From NCBI GenBank assembly GCA_038209155.1, contig JBBQYA010000072.1, positions 1-14,780 of the forward strand: a stretch of DNA of 14,780 bases. The letters are read 5' to 3'. Below are positions 1-6,648 of the stretch, piece after piece. The notes under the pieces were generated by a model. The model was not told the DNA's origin, searched no databases, and saw only the letters and a program-made list of their open reading frames with translations. The position numbers and the translations under genes were made by a program. The stretch comes from JBBQYA01 sp038209155 (GTDB lineage Bacteria > Bacteroidota > Bacteroidia > Sphingobacteriales > Sphingobacteriaceae). Numbering within the stretch: the stretch's first letter is position 1; each line of letters starts with the position of its first letter.

Positions 1-190
1 AATCAACTATTATTCTACACCTTTTGCCAATTTTTCGAAATTAAATAATTGGCGCTATTGCAATTAGTTTTTTGCTTTAGACGAACATTTCCCAATATTT
101 CAATTTAAAACAATCAACTATTATTCTACACCTTTTGCCAATTTTTCGAAATTAATTAATTGGCGGAATTGCAATCAGTTTTTTGCTTTA
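1..190. repeat. Two 79-bp imperfect direct repeats, period 111 bp
   Basis: Positions 1-79 and 112-190 are the same 79-bp sequence with four mismatches (at 45, 55, 56 and 65 of the first copy), separated by 32 unrelated bases. Each copy contains a GCCAATT...AATTGGC inverted pair (about 7-bp arms) around a TTTCGAAA core, so each could fold into a hairpin. The first copy begins exactly at the window edge, so the array may continue to the left. No open frame runs through the copies. They lie downstream of dnaB. The role is unknown: it may be an intergenic repeat family or a local duplication. The rest of the gap to 304 is AT-rich and I see nothing else in it. Confidence 0.9.
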
Positions 191-304
191 AAAAAAAACA
201 AAAATCAATTTATTAAACACAAAATTGAATAGGATTTTAATCTTTCAAAAGGTAAATTGGAATACAAAAAAATTCATTAGTTAAACAAATTTTATTTTTA
301 AATT

Positions 305-1825
305 TTAAAAAGGATCCTCGTCTGGGTCGTTTGCTCTCGAAGGCAAAATCATACCAGTAGGTGCATCGAAACTGTCGGAAGGATCCATACGGAAGGTTGT
401 AGGTTGAAAAACAGCATCATCCTCCAAGTTAGCAAACTTAACATACTTATCAATGAATCGTAATTGAACAGTATCTAGCGAACCATTTCTATGTTTTGCG
501 ATGATAACTTCTGCAATTCCTGCGGTTGATTTACTTTCGTTATCTTCTGTAAATTGGTAATATTCGGGTCGGTAAAGAAATAAAACCATATCTGCATCTT
601 GCTCAATAGAACCTGATTCACGCAAATCGGATAATTGTGGTTTTTTGGCTCCGCCTCGAGTTTCTACCGCTCTGCTTAATTGAGAAAGAGCAATTACTGG
701 AACATCTAATTCTTTTGCAATCGATTTTAATGCTCTAGAAATACTGCCAATTTCTTGTTCACGATTTCCGCTTTTGTTATCACCATTTCCGCTCATCAAT
801 TGCAAATAATCAATAATGATCAATTCTACGTTATGTTGTGCTTTAAGTCGTCGACATTTTGCTCTTAACTCAAAAATATTTAATGCAGGAGTATCATCGA
901 TAAAAATAGGTGCGGCCGATAGTTTTTGAATTTTTGCATGTAATTGTTTCCATTCATACAATTCCAAATCACCTTTTCTCAGTTTTTCGGATGTTAATTC
1001 AGTTTCACCAGAAATCAATCGATTGGCTAATTGTTTAGAAGACATTTCCAATGAAAAAATGGCCACTGGTTTTTGAAAATCAACTGCTGCATTTCTTGCC
1101 ACACTCATTACAAAAGCAGTTTTACCCATACCTGGACGTGCAGCTATGATAATTAAATCTGATTTTTGCCACCCAGATGTTACTCTGTCAAGTGCCATAA
1201 AACCCGTAGGAACACCACTTAATCCATCTTTTTTATCCTTTAAATTTTCTATATCGGCAATAGTAGCTTTCATGATATCGGCCAATGCTTCGGAGTTTTT
1301 ACGAAGATTGTTTTCTGCAATAGAGAATAAATTTTTCTCTGCCATGTCCAACAATTCAAAAATGTCAGTAGTATCTTCATACGCATTGGCAATAATTTCC
1401 GAAGAAATTTTTATTAGTTCTCTTTGTATATATTTTTGAGAAACAATACGTGCATGAAATTCGATATTGGCAGCAGATGCGACTCTGTTGGTTAATTCAG
1501 TTACATAAAATGCTCCTCCAGCTATTTCTAATTCACCTGAAAAACGTAATTGAGCCGTAACAGTTAATATATCAACTGGTTGAGTTTTTTCAAATAAAAT
1601 CCGGATGGCATTAAAAATAATTTTATGTGCTTCTTTATAAAATATTTCTGGTTTTAAAATATCAATTACAGCCGTAAGTGCATCTTTTTCCAACATTAAA
1701 GCACCTAAGACTGCTTCTTCTAATTCTAATGCTTGTGGAGGCAACTTTCCACCAACTTGTGCGAGGTTTACTGCTTTATTTTGATACCTATTTAGTGTAC
1801 TTTTTTTTCCGATTTCTGAGGCCAT
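305..1825 (-). CDS. dnaB: Replicative DNA helicase DnaB
   Basis: This is the hexameric 5'-3' helicase that unwinds DNA at the replication fork and recruits primase. The 506-residue protein (counted from the Met at 1825) has the N-terminal DnaB domain at about 28-130 and the RecA-like motor at about 200-475. Visible motor motifs are Walker A ARPGMGKT (229-236), SLEMSS (258-263), Walker B IIDYLQL (337-343), SQLSR (381-385) and LRESGSIEQDAD (401-412). The open frame extends 14 codons upstream to 1867, but a TAnnTTTG promoter box at 1842-1849 lies inside that extension. The product from 1825, beginning MASEIGKK, is therefore the better start and has a normal family length. No intein interrupts the motor, although inteins are common in DnaB. 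The gene stands alone, divergent from the GWxTD gene. The function is certain and the start is probable. Confidence 0.97.
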   Translation of the reverse strand: MASEIGKKSTLNRYQNKAVNLAQVGGKLPPQALELEEAVLGALMLEKDALTAVIDILKPEIFYKEAHKIIFNAIRILFEKTQPVDILTVTAQLRFSGELEIAGGAFYVTELTNRVASAANIEFHARIVSQKYIQRELIKISSEIIANAYEDTTDIFELLDMAEKNLFSIAENNLRKNSEALADIMKATIADIENLKDKKDGLSGVPTGFMALDRVTSGWQKSDLIIIAARPGMGKTAFVMSVARNAAVDFQKPVAIFSLEMSSKQLANRLISGETELTSEKLRKGDLELYEWKQLHAKIQKLSAAPIFIDDTPALNIFELRAKCRRLKAQHNVELIIIDYLQLMSGNGDNKSGNREQEIGSISRALKSIAKELDVPVIALSQLSRAVETRGGAKKPQLSDLRESGSIEQDADMVLFLYRPEYYQFTEDNESKSTAGIAEVIIAKHRNGSLDTVQLRFIDKYVKFANLEDDAVFQPTTFRMDPSDSFDAPTGMILPSRANDPDEDPF

Positions 1826-1841
1826 TTTAAAAATTGATTTG

Positions 1842-1849
1842 CAAATATA
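1842..1849 (-). promoter_or_regulatory. Bacteroidota -7 box (TATATTTG) for dnaB
   Basis: On the minus strand the sequence TATATTTG fits the Bacteroidota TAnnTTTG -7 consensus. It lies 16 bases before the chosen ATG at 1825, which implies a leader of about ten bases. A TTG lies about 15 bases upstream of the box, closer than the usual -33 spacing, so the upstream element is weak. This is a sequence match only. Confidence 0.5.
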
Positions 1850-2074
1850 TCCAACTCGAAAAACCAAAAGCTTTTATTTTATACACCATAACGAATCTTT
1901 AATTTAATGTTAAATTAACATTAATTTCAACTAACTGATTTTTAAAGTTTAGCTTTTTTAACTCTTAACTTCCTGCTTTTTGTAAAAATTCTTTTTGCAC
2001 AGCCATTGTTTAAAAGATGTGGATTAAAAAGAAAATCACGTTATTTGTATCAATAAACGCAGTCAAATTTAAAT

Positions 2075-3328
2075 GTGAATAAAGTTAAGAATGTTAATTT
2101 CCTAATCCTACTATTATTTTTAGCAATCTTTGCTTGCCGATCTAAATCGCTAGTTTCGGGTAAAAACTTGAATTATGTTTATGAGCAATCAAAAAAACTA
2201 AGCTTAGAAATTTTGCCGTATCATATTTCTAACGATTCAACTCGAATTTATTGCAAAGTGAAAGCAAGTGATCTTTTATTTTCCAATGAATCAGGAAATT
2301 TGATAGCAACATTTAGGATAAGATTACAGCTTTACGATGCCGAGAATCTAAATTTATTGGTAGATAGCGCCAATGTAAATTTTACAATTGATAAAAATAG
2401 AGATGATTCGGTTTTTCAAATTTCATTAAATTTAGCAACCATCTCTGGAAAAAAATACTTGCTCAACTCAGTAGTTTTTGATTTGAATAGATCTATTAAT
2501 AAAAGTGCTTATTCTGATATCGATAAATCAACTATCAGTTCACCCCAAAATTATTTGCTTTCCAATGTATTAGATAAGCAGTTGTATTATAAAAGAATTG
2601 TAAAACCCGAAGATCAGATTAAAATAGAATCACAAAGAAATGAGGGAAGCCTATTTTATATAAATTACTATAACCGAAATTATCAATTTTCTTCACCACC
2701 TTTTTCTATCAATCAAAAAGAATTATTGAATTTTAATCCAGATAGCACATTTTCTACTGATGGCAGAAAATTGATATTAAATCGCAAAGGTTTCTACCAT
2801 GTCCGAACAGATAAAACTCAAAATATGGGTTTTACTATTTATGTTTTTCATGATGATTATCCGGTTTTGACTAAGCCAGATCAGCTGTTGAAACCTTTAC
2901 GATTTATAACCACTCAAGAAGAGCATAGAATGTTGCTAGGAAGTTTAGATCAGAAAACACAGTTGGACAATTTTTGGATTAGAGCGGCTGGAAGCAATAA
3001 AGAAAGAGCAAAAAATTTGATAAAAGCTTATTATGGGAACGTTCAAATGGCTAATATTTTCTTTTCTTCCTACAAAGAAGGATGGAAAACAGATCGAGGA
3101 ATGATCTTTTTGATTTATGGAAAACCAGATGTAGTAACCAGAACTGCAACTGCTGAAAATTGGACCTATCGTAAAACATCTTCTTATAATGCAGTAATTT
3201 TCTCTTTTAATAAAACCACTAATTTCTTTTCAGATAATGATTTTTACTTAACTCGTTCACCAGAATATAAGGAGAGTTGGTATGTAGAGGTAGAAAATTG
3301 GCGAAAAGGATATTTGAAAGTAAATTGA
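2075..3328 (+). CDS. GWxTD domain lipoprotein
   Basis: This is a 417-residue envelope protein of unknown biochemical function from the GWxTD family, which is widespread in Bacteroidota. It opens with a basic, then hydrophobic signal peptide (about 1-20) ending in IFAC, so Cys21 is a likely lipidation site. The family motif GWKTD sits at 336-340, followed by RGMIFLIYGKPDVV, the conserved C-terminal domain that runs to about 410. The middle (30-300) looks beta-rich and has no motif I recognise. The start is GTG: an in-frame TAA at 2054 leaves no other start codon before it, and the signal peptide begins immediately. An ATG-TGA pair at 2073-2078 overlaps this GTG. The next gene, rlmB, is 250 bases downstream on the same strand, behind a possible terminator. 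Family membership is secure from the motif; the role is not known. Confidence 0.88.
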   Translation: MNKVKNVNFLILLLFLAIFACRSKSLVSGKNLNYVYEQSKKLSLEILPYHISNDSTRIYCKVKASDLLFSNESGNLIATFRIRLQLYDAENLNLLVDSANVNFTIDKNRDDSVFQISLNLATISGKKYLLNSVVFDLNRSINKSAYSDIDKSTISSPQNYLLSNVLDKQLYYKRIVKPEDQIKIESQRNEGSLFYINYYNRNYQFSSPPFSINQKELLNFNPDSTFSTDGRKLILNRKGFYHVRTDKTQNMGFTIYVFHDDYPVLTKPDQLLKPLRFITTQEEHRMLLGSLDQKTQLDNFWIRAAGSNKERAKNLIKAYYGNVQMANIFFSSYKEGWKTDRGMIFLIYGKPDVVTRTATAENWTYRKTSSYNAVIFSFNKTTNFFSDNDFYLTRSPEYKESWYVEVENWRKGYLKVN

Positions 3329-3384
3329 AACTCATTAGGATTTATTTTCCCGAATCTAACAAGCTTCTTTGCGTTTCTGATTGT

Positions 3385-3422
3385 CCTAAAGAATGTTAGG
3401 GATCATCCTTTTTTTTTTTTTT
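3385..3422 (+). terminator. Possible terminator after the GWxTD gene
   Basis: CCTAA (3385-3389) and TTAGG (3396-3400) form a 5-bp stem with a 6-base loop, and a run of 14 T follows at 3409-3422. The stem is short and eight bases separate it from the T-run, so efficiency is doubtful. The T-run is the longest homopolymer in the window. If it works, rlmB needs its own promoter in 3423-3578, where I saw no clear TAnnTTTG box. Confidence 0.4.
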
Positions 3423-3578
3423 CACAAAAAAAAGATAGAGCGGAAAGCAGGAAAAAACGCCAAAATAAATTTTAGAAGTAGGATAGAGTTTACTAAATAA
3501 AAAACTTCAAAAAGATTTTTAAGATTAAATTATTAAGTGATTCGAAAAAAAAATTGATCTTCGAAGAAAATTTATAGC

Positions 3579-4346
3579 ATGTACGACGATTATCCAAGAG
3601 AAAAGAAAGAAAGTAATCAATTAGTTTTTGGTATTCGTGCCATGATAGAGGCGATCCTTGCCGGTAAAGAAATTGAAAGTTTGTTTATTCAAAAAGGTAT
3701 AAAAGGGGATTTATTATTGGAATTACGAACCTTGATAACGGAAAGAGAAATTAATTTTCAGATTGTGCCCATTGAGAAATTGGATAGGCTTACGACCAAA
3801 AATCATCAAGGTGTAGCTGGTTTTATTTCACCAATAGATTTTCAAAAAATAGATTTGCTTTTGCCCACTATTTATGAAAACGGAGAAACTCCATTATTAT
3901 TAATTTTGGATCGAGTGACGGATGTTCGGAATTTTGGGGCTATTGTTCGAACTGCCTTATGCGCTGGTGTGCATGCAATTATAATTCCATCCAGAGGTTC
4001 TGCTCAAATTAATCCAGATGCGATTAAAACTTCTGCTGGAGCATTATACAAATTACCAATTTGTAGAGAAATTAATCTAAAAAGCACCATTTCATTTTTA
4101 AAAGATTCGGGTTTGCAAATTATTGGATGTACAGAAAAAACAAAATCGTTGTTGTATGAATCTGATTTTAAAGTACCTACAGCTATTATTCTTGGATCAG
4201 AAGAAGATGGAATTTCTGGAGAATATCTTGCCATGTGTGATTCTAGAGCATTAATTCCTTTAGAAGGAGATCTTTCATCGTTAAATGTTTCGGTAGCAGC
4301 AGGCGTTATTTTGTATGAAGCTGTTAGGCAAAGAAGAATAAGCTAG
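3579..4346 (+). CDS. rlmB: 23S rRNA (guanosine-2'-O-)-methyltransferase RlmB (SpoU/TrmH family)
   Basis: This SPOUT-class enzyme transfers a methyl group from S-adenosylmethionine to a ribose 2'-OH. Family members of this layout modify G2251 in the peptidyl-transferase P-loop of 23S rRNA. The 255-residue protein has the N-terminal substrate-binding domain (about 13-85, starting at NQLVFGIRAMIEAI) and the knotted catalytic domain (about 100-255). Motif 1 includes N118 and R124 (DVRNFGAIVRTA), motif 2 is ILGSEEDGIS near 204-213, and motif 3 is SSLNVSVAAG starting at 233. The length is normal and no key residue is missing. The ATG at 3579 has an A-rich leader. Other SpoU members such as TrmH are alternatives, but the N-terminal domain favours RlmB. 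It is convergent with the lectin gene, with a hairpin between them. Confidence 0.92.
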   Translation: MYDDYPREKKESNQLVFGIRAMIEAILAGKEIESLFIQKGIKGDLLLELRTLITEREINFQIVPIEKLDRLTTKNHQGVAGFISPIDFQKIDLLLPTIYENGETPLLLILDRVTDVRNFGAIVRTALCAGVHAIIIPSRGSAQINPDAIKTSAGALYKLPICREINLKSTISFLKDSGLQIIGCTEKTKSLLYESDFKVPTAIILGSEEDGISGEYLAMCDSRALIPLEGDLSSLNVSVAAGVILYEAVRQRRIS

Positions 4347-4417
4347 TTACTGATTGGATTATTAGAATTTCCAAAAGCAATTTTTCAATCAAATAAACAC
4401 AAAACCAATAAACCACA

Positions 4418-4446
4418 AAAGGCTCCCCTATTCAGAGGGAGCCTTT
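4418..4446. terminator. Bidirectional hairpin terminator between rlmB and the lectin gene
   Basis: AAAGGCTCCC (4418-4427) and GGGAGCCTTT (4437-4446) form a perfect 10-bp stem with a 9-base loop, midway between two convergent genes. Flanking A and T bases give TTTG on the plus strand and TTTTGTGGTTT on the minus strand. It therefore reads best as the terminator of the minus-strand lectin gene but can serve both. This is the strongest hairpin in the window. Confidence 0.8.
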
Positions 4447-4449
4447 GCT

Positions 4450-4468
4450 GCGCGAGAGCGCTACTTTT
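4450..4468 (+). terminator. Small GAGA-loop hairpin followed by a T-run
   Basis: GCGC-GAGA-GCGC (4450-4461) is a 4-bp all-GC stem closed by a GNRA-type tetraloop, followed by TACTTTTT on the plus strand. It sits just after the larger hairpin and may reinforce termination of rlmB transcripts. The short stem makes this tentative. Confidence 0.35.
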
Positions 4469-4501
4469 TACTAAAAAAGAAAAGTCGTGGATCCTTTCGG
4501 A

Positions 4502-5827
4502 TTAGTTTTTTATAAATTGTTTAGTTTGAAAATCATTAGAAGCTGGAGAATACAGTTTCAAAAGGTAAATTCCAATTGGTAATTCTTGAGTACCAATAGA
4601 GAATGTACTAGCTCCTTGTGATACTTCTTGATTTAAATTTAAAATCAATTTTCCGCTCATATCAAATACTTGAACTGAAGCGGTTTCTGTTTCAGCAGAT
4701 ATTACATCTACATTTAAAGAAGTAGAAGCAGGTACTGGGTAAAGATTAATAGCTAAAGAATTCATATTAGATTCGTTGGAGAAAGCCAGAACTTTTGAAG
4801 TGGTAAATTTACCATTCACATCTGTCTGCTTAATTCTGTAGTAAGAAACACCAGATAAGGGCTTTGAATCAATTGCATTGTAATTTAAAGTAGAAGTAGA
4901 GTTTCCAGAACCTAATTTATCTACTCGCGTTACATCTGAGAATTTCAAACCATCAGCACTACGTTGAACAGTAAAGTAAGAGTTATTAGATTCTGTTGCA
5001 GTAGACCAAGTTAATAAAGCTTGATTTTCTGAACCTTTCTTTACGTTAAAAGCAGCCATTTGAACTGGAAGTGGACCGAAATAAGCTACTGTTACATCAT
5101 AAATTTCTTGTAAGTTTCTTCTAGTACCTGTAGCACTTGTTATTCCCCAAAAGATATTTGGATTACCACCAAAAACTGTATTAACAATATTATTGGTATA
5201 AGTAATTCTTCTAGAACCATCAAAATCAATTGCTAATACCTTGTTTATATGATCCCAAGTTATCATTACTGAATATTGCAAATTATCTTCTACATTAGAT
5301 TTGGTTGCGTGCATTTGTACTGCAGGAGCTAATAATGGAAATCCACGTGTACCTCTAGTATCGCCATTTTGAACTATTGCCATGTGATCCATCATAGGAT
5401 CATTAAAATTAGCATGTGTATCAAATTCTACTGTTAAAGAAGGGGTTAAAGAATTTGAACAGTTTGGACTAGCAGGATTGTTGTAACACGAAGTGCTCAT
5501 TCCAAATCCCATTGCATCCCCAATGTTTCCTACAAGAGAAGAAGAAGGAGCAATAGTTTGCAATACAAAACCAGAACCGTCTGCACCAGCATCTGCCGAG
5601 CCTAAATATATATTGTATGTAATCATAAATGAATTAGCATTCAGATCAACCATGGTATTGTTCCAAACAGCACCAACAGTATTAAATTGATTAGGATTGA
5701 GGGTAAAAGAATTAGGATTCGCAGGTGTACTAATATCAGTTGTTGATCCGGCTACGGTGTAAGTTTGTGCAGATGCTGATAGTAAAGAGGCAAAAATAAT
5801 AGATGTGGAAAGTAATAAGTTTTTCAT
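4502..5827 (-). CDS. Secreted L-type lectin-like protein with T9SS type A sorting domain
   Basis: This is a predicted secreted or cell-surface sugar-binding protein of 441 residues. A signal peptide (1-20, cleavage after SASA) precedes a legume-lectin-like beta-sandwich at about 22-250. Hallmarks are GADGSGFVLQ (81-90, with D83 in the usual sugar-contacting position) and VEFDTHAN (133-140) followed by D143 and H148. E134, D136, N140, D143 and H148 match the metal-ligand pattern of concanavalin-type lectins. C114 and C123 may form a disulfide. Residues 254-350 are an FN3-like linker typical of T9SS cargo (LPVQMAAF, YYRIKQTDVNGK). The end (about 357-441, from NLYPVPAS, with IGIYLLKL and final KQFIKN) is a type A sorting domain, which directs export through the T9SS and removal at the outer membrane. 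It is a monocistronic gene followed by a strong hairpin. The ligand is unknown. Confidence 0.9.
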   Translation of the reverse strand: MKNLLLSTSIIFASLLSASAQTYTVAGSTTDISTPANPNSFTLNPNQFNTVGAVWNNTMVDLNANSFMITYNIYLGSADAGADGSGFVLQTIAPSSSLVGNIGDAMGFGMSTSCYNNPASPNCSNSLTPSLTVEFDTHANFNDPMMDHMAIVQNGDTRGTRGFPLLAPAVQMHATKSNVEDNLQYSVMITWDHINKVLAIDFDGSRRITYTNNIVNTVFGGNPNIFWGITSATGTRRNLQEIYDVTVAYFGPLPVQMAAFNVKKGSENQALLTWSTATESNNSYFTVQRSADGLKFSDVTRVDKLGSGNSTSTLNYNAIDSKPLSGVSYYRIKQTDVNGKFTTSKVLAFSNESNMNSLAINLYPVPASTSLNVDVISAETETASVQVFDMSGKLILNLNQEVSQGASTFSIGTQELPIGIYLLKLYSPASNDFQTKQFIKN

Positions 5828-5900
5828 TTTTTTCTTTTGAATATTGAAAGGTAAAAAGTATGATCAAATATGGCAATATGAATCTCTATTTATAATACAG

Positions 5901-5932
5901 GATATGCCGTATTTTTCTATCGGTAGATATGC
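5901..5932. repeat. GATATGC direct repeats flanking a degenerate inverted repeat
   Basis: GATATGC occurs at 5901-5907 and again at 5926-5932. Between them, CCGTATTTTTCTATCGGTAG (5907-5926) resembles a loosened version of the perfect inverted repeat 35 bases downstream, sharing CGTATTT, CTA and TAG blocks. It may be a second, weaker site for the same regulator, upstream of the lectin gene on the minus strand. The resemblance was judged by eye. Confidence 0.35.
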
Positions 5933-5941
5933 ACAGAAAAG

Positions 5942-5961
5942 ACTACGTATTTCTACGTAGT
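5942..5961. promoter_or_regulatory. Perfect 20-bp inverted repeat, operator-like
   Basis: ACTACGTA and TACGTAGT form perfect 8-bp arms around TTTC. Each arm contains the palindrome TACGTA, and the two hexamers start exactly 10 bp apart (5944 and 5954), so they lie on the same face of the helix. The repeat ends two bases before a plus-strand TAnnTTTG box, where an activator or repressor would contact RNA polymerase. It is also about 115 bases upstream of the lectin start on the other strand. It lacks a T-tract on either side, which argues against a terminator. The regulator is unknown. Confidence 0.6.
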
Positions 5962-5963
5962 TC

Positions 5964-5971
5964 TAAGTTTG
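5964..5971 (+). promoter_or_regulatory. Plus-strand -7 box TAAGTTTG
   Basis: TAAGTTTG fits the Bacteroidota TAnnTTTG consensus. No TTG is seen at the -33 position; that space is filled by the perfect inverted repeat 5942-5961, which suggests a regulated promoter. The only plus-strand content downstream before the convergent gene at 6188 is the 34-codon frame at 5997. Confidence 0.4.
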
Positions 5972-5996
5972 TATTATTATTTAAAATAAGGATCAA

Positions 5997-6101
5997 ATGT
6001 TGAAAATTCATCATTTAAATAGGGTAAGAGTATTATTTGAAGAAGATAGTGCTAAGTATTATCTAGGATGCCTAGAAAATATTTTAATAAAATTGATTTA
6101 A
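5997..6101 (+). CDS. Possible 34-residue small protein
   Basis: The frame ATG...TAA encodes 34 residues, beginning MLKIHHLNRVRVLFEED and ending in a hydrophobic ENILIKLI tail. An in-frame TAA at 5982 closes it upstream, so the ATG at 5997 is the only standard start. AATAAGGAT lies just before the ATG. It sits behind the TAAGTTTG box and is overlapped by an AT-rich hairpin at 6089-6112, so it has the parts of an independent unit. I recognise no family. A frame this short is expected by chance in AT-rich sequence, and the transcript could equally be a non-coding RNA. Confidence 0.2.
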   Translation: MLKIHHLNRVRVLFEEDSAKYYLGCLENILIKLI

Positions 6102-6112
6102 GATTAATTTTT
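6089..6112 (+). terminator. Weak AT-rich hairpin closing the small plus-strand unit
   Basis: AAAATTGAT (6089-6097) can pair with ATTAATTTT (6103-6111) over nine positions, one of them a G-T wobble, with a 5-base loop and one further T. All-AT stems are weak, so this is tentative. It overlaps the stop codon of the 34-codon frame. Confidence 0.25.
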
Positions 6113-6187
6113 GTACTTCTGCCTAAAATTGGACAACGACAAAAGAAACTTTAAAAAATTAGCTAATAAAGCAGCATTTCTAACGGA

Positions 6188-6619
6188 TTAAACTCGATGA
6201 TGATCGGGTTTCCAATTCTTAATCATTTTCTTGATTTTGGCACTCCGTAAATTTTCTTTAACAGCTTTTGCAGATAATTCTACGATTTCATTTTCTGAAG
6301 CAAATCGTAAAGCAATTATTTGCGAAATTCGTAAAGCAGGATTATGCAATTTTCCGGTTAATACATATAATCTTAAGTTTTCTTCTGCCCTTATGGCTCT
6401 ATCTTGCGCTTTTAGAGCAAAAATTCTTGCACAGAAAGCACCAATTATTACACAAAAAAATAATAATGCGATGAGAGACGAACTATATAAGTTTTCTGTA
6501 TAAATAGATTTGTATAAATTAATACAAGCTCCAATCAAGCCCAAAACAGAAATAGGTAATAAAAGGAAATGAAATCCGAAAAAGAAACGATAATGATTTT
6601 GGTAATTTTGTTTAGTCAT
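6188..6619 (-). CDS. Two-helix membrane protein, DUF6526-like
   Basis: This 143-residue protein has two strongly hydrophobic segments at about 12-32 and 46-69, followed by a charged cytoplasmic-looking helix-rich tail (75-143). The opening QNYQNHYRFFFGFHF and the tail blocks RISQIIALRFASENEI and IKNWKPDHHRV match my memory of the DUF6526 family of Bacteroidota membrane proteins; this match is recalled, not computed. No catalytic motif is visible. The gene begins 29 bases after the porE-like gene on the same strand, with no promoter box between them, so co-transcription is likely and a role in the cell envelope is possible. The function is unknown. Confidence 0.75.
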   Translation of the reverse strand: MTKQNYQNHYRFFFGFHFLLLPISVLGLIGACINLYKSIYTENLYSSSLIALLFFCVIIGAFCARIFALKAQDRAIRAEENLRLYVLTGKLHNPALRISQIIALRFASENEIVELSAKAVKENLRSAKIKKMIKNWKPDHHRV

Positions 6620-6648
6620 GAGAGTTGGTTTAAGATGAGAGATATGAT

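Noticed and set aside
1..190. The left-edge repeats as a CRISPR array
   Set aside because: There are only two 79-bp units with mismatches and a single 32-base spacer, the units are too long for CRISPR repeats, and no cas gene is near.
530..1150. A possible intein in the DnaB motor domain
   Set aside because: The protein runs at normal length through Walker A, Walker B and later motifs without insertion.
1146..1439. A 97-codon plus-strand open frame inside dnaB
   Set aside because: It lies wholly antisense to the conserved helicase motor, shows no family features and has biased composition; it is a shadow frame.
1826..1867. A 14-codon N-terminal extension of dnaB
   Set aside because: It contains a TAnnTTTG promoter box and does not resemble the family's N-terminus; the Met at 1825 fits better.
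3541..3565. Two TTCGAA palindromes upstream of rlmB, possibly an operator
   Set aside because: The hexamer is short, set in A-rich sequence and also occurs in the left-edge repeats; there is not enough to call a site.
6231..6503. Two overlapping plus-strand frames (6231-6503 and 6268-6474) opposite the DUF6526-like gene
   Set aside because: Both are antisense to a gene with clear membrane-protein features and conserved-looking tail blocks, and neither encodes a recognisable domain.
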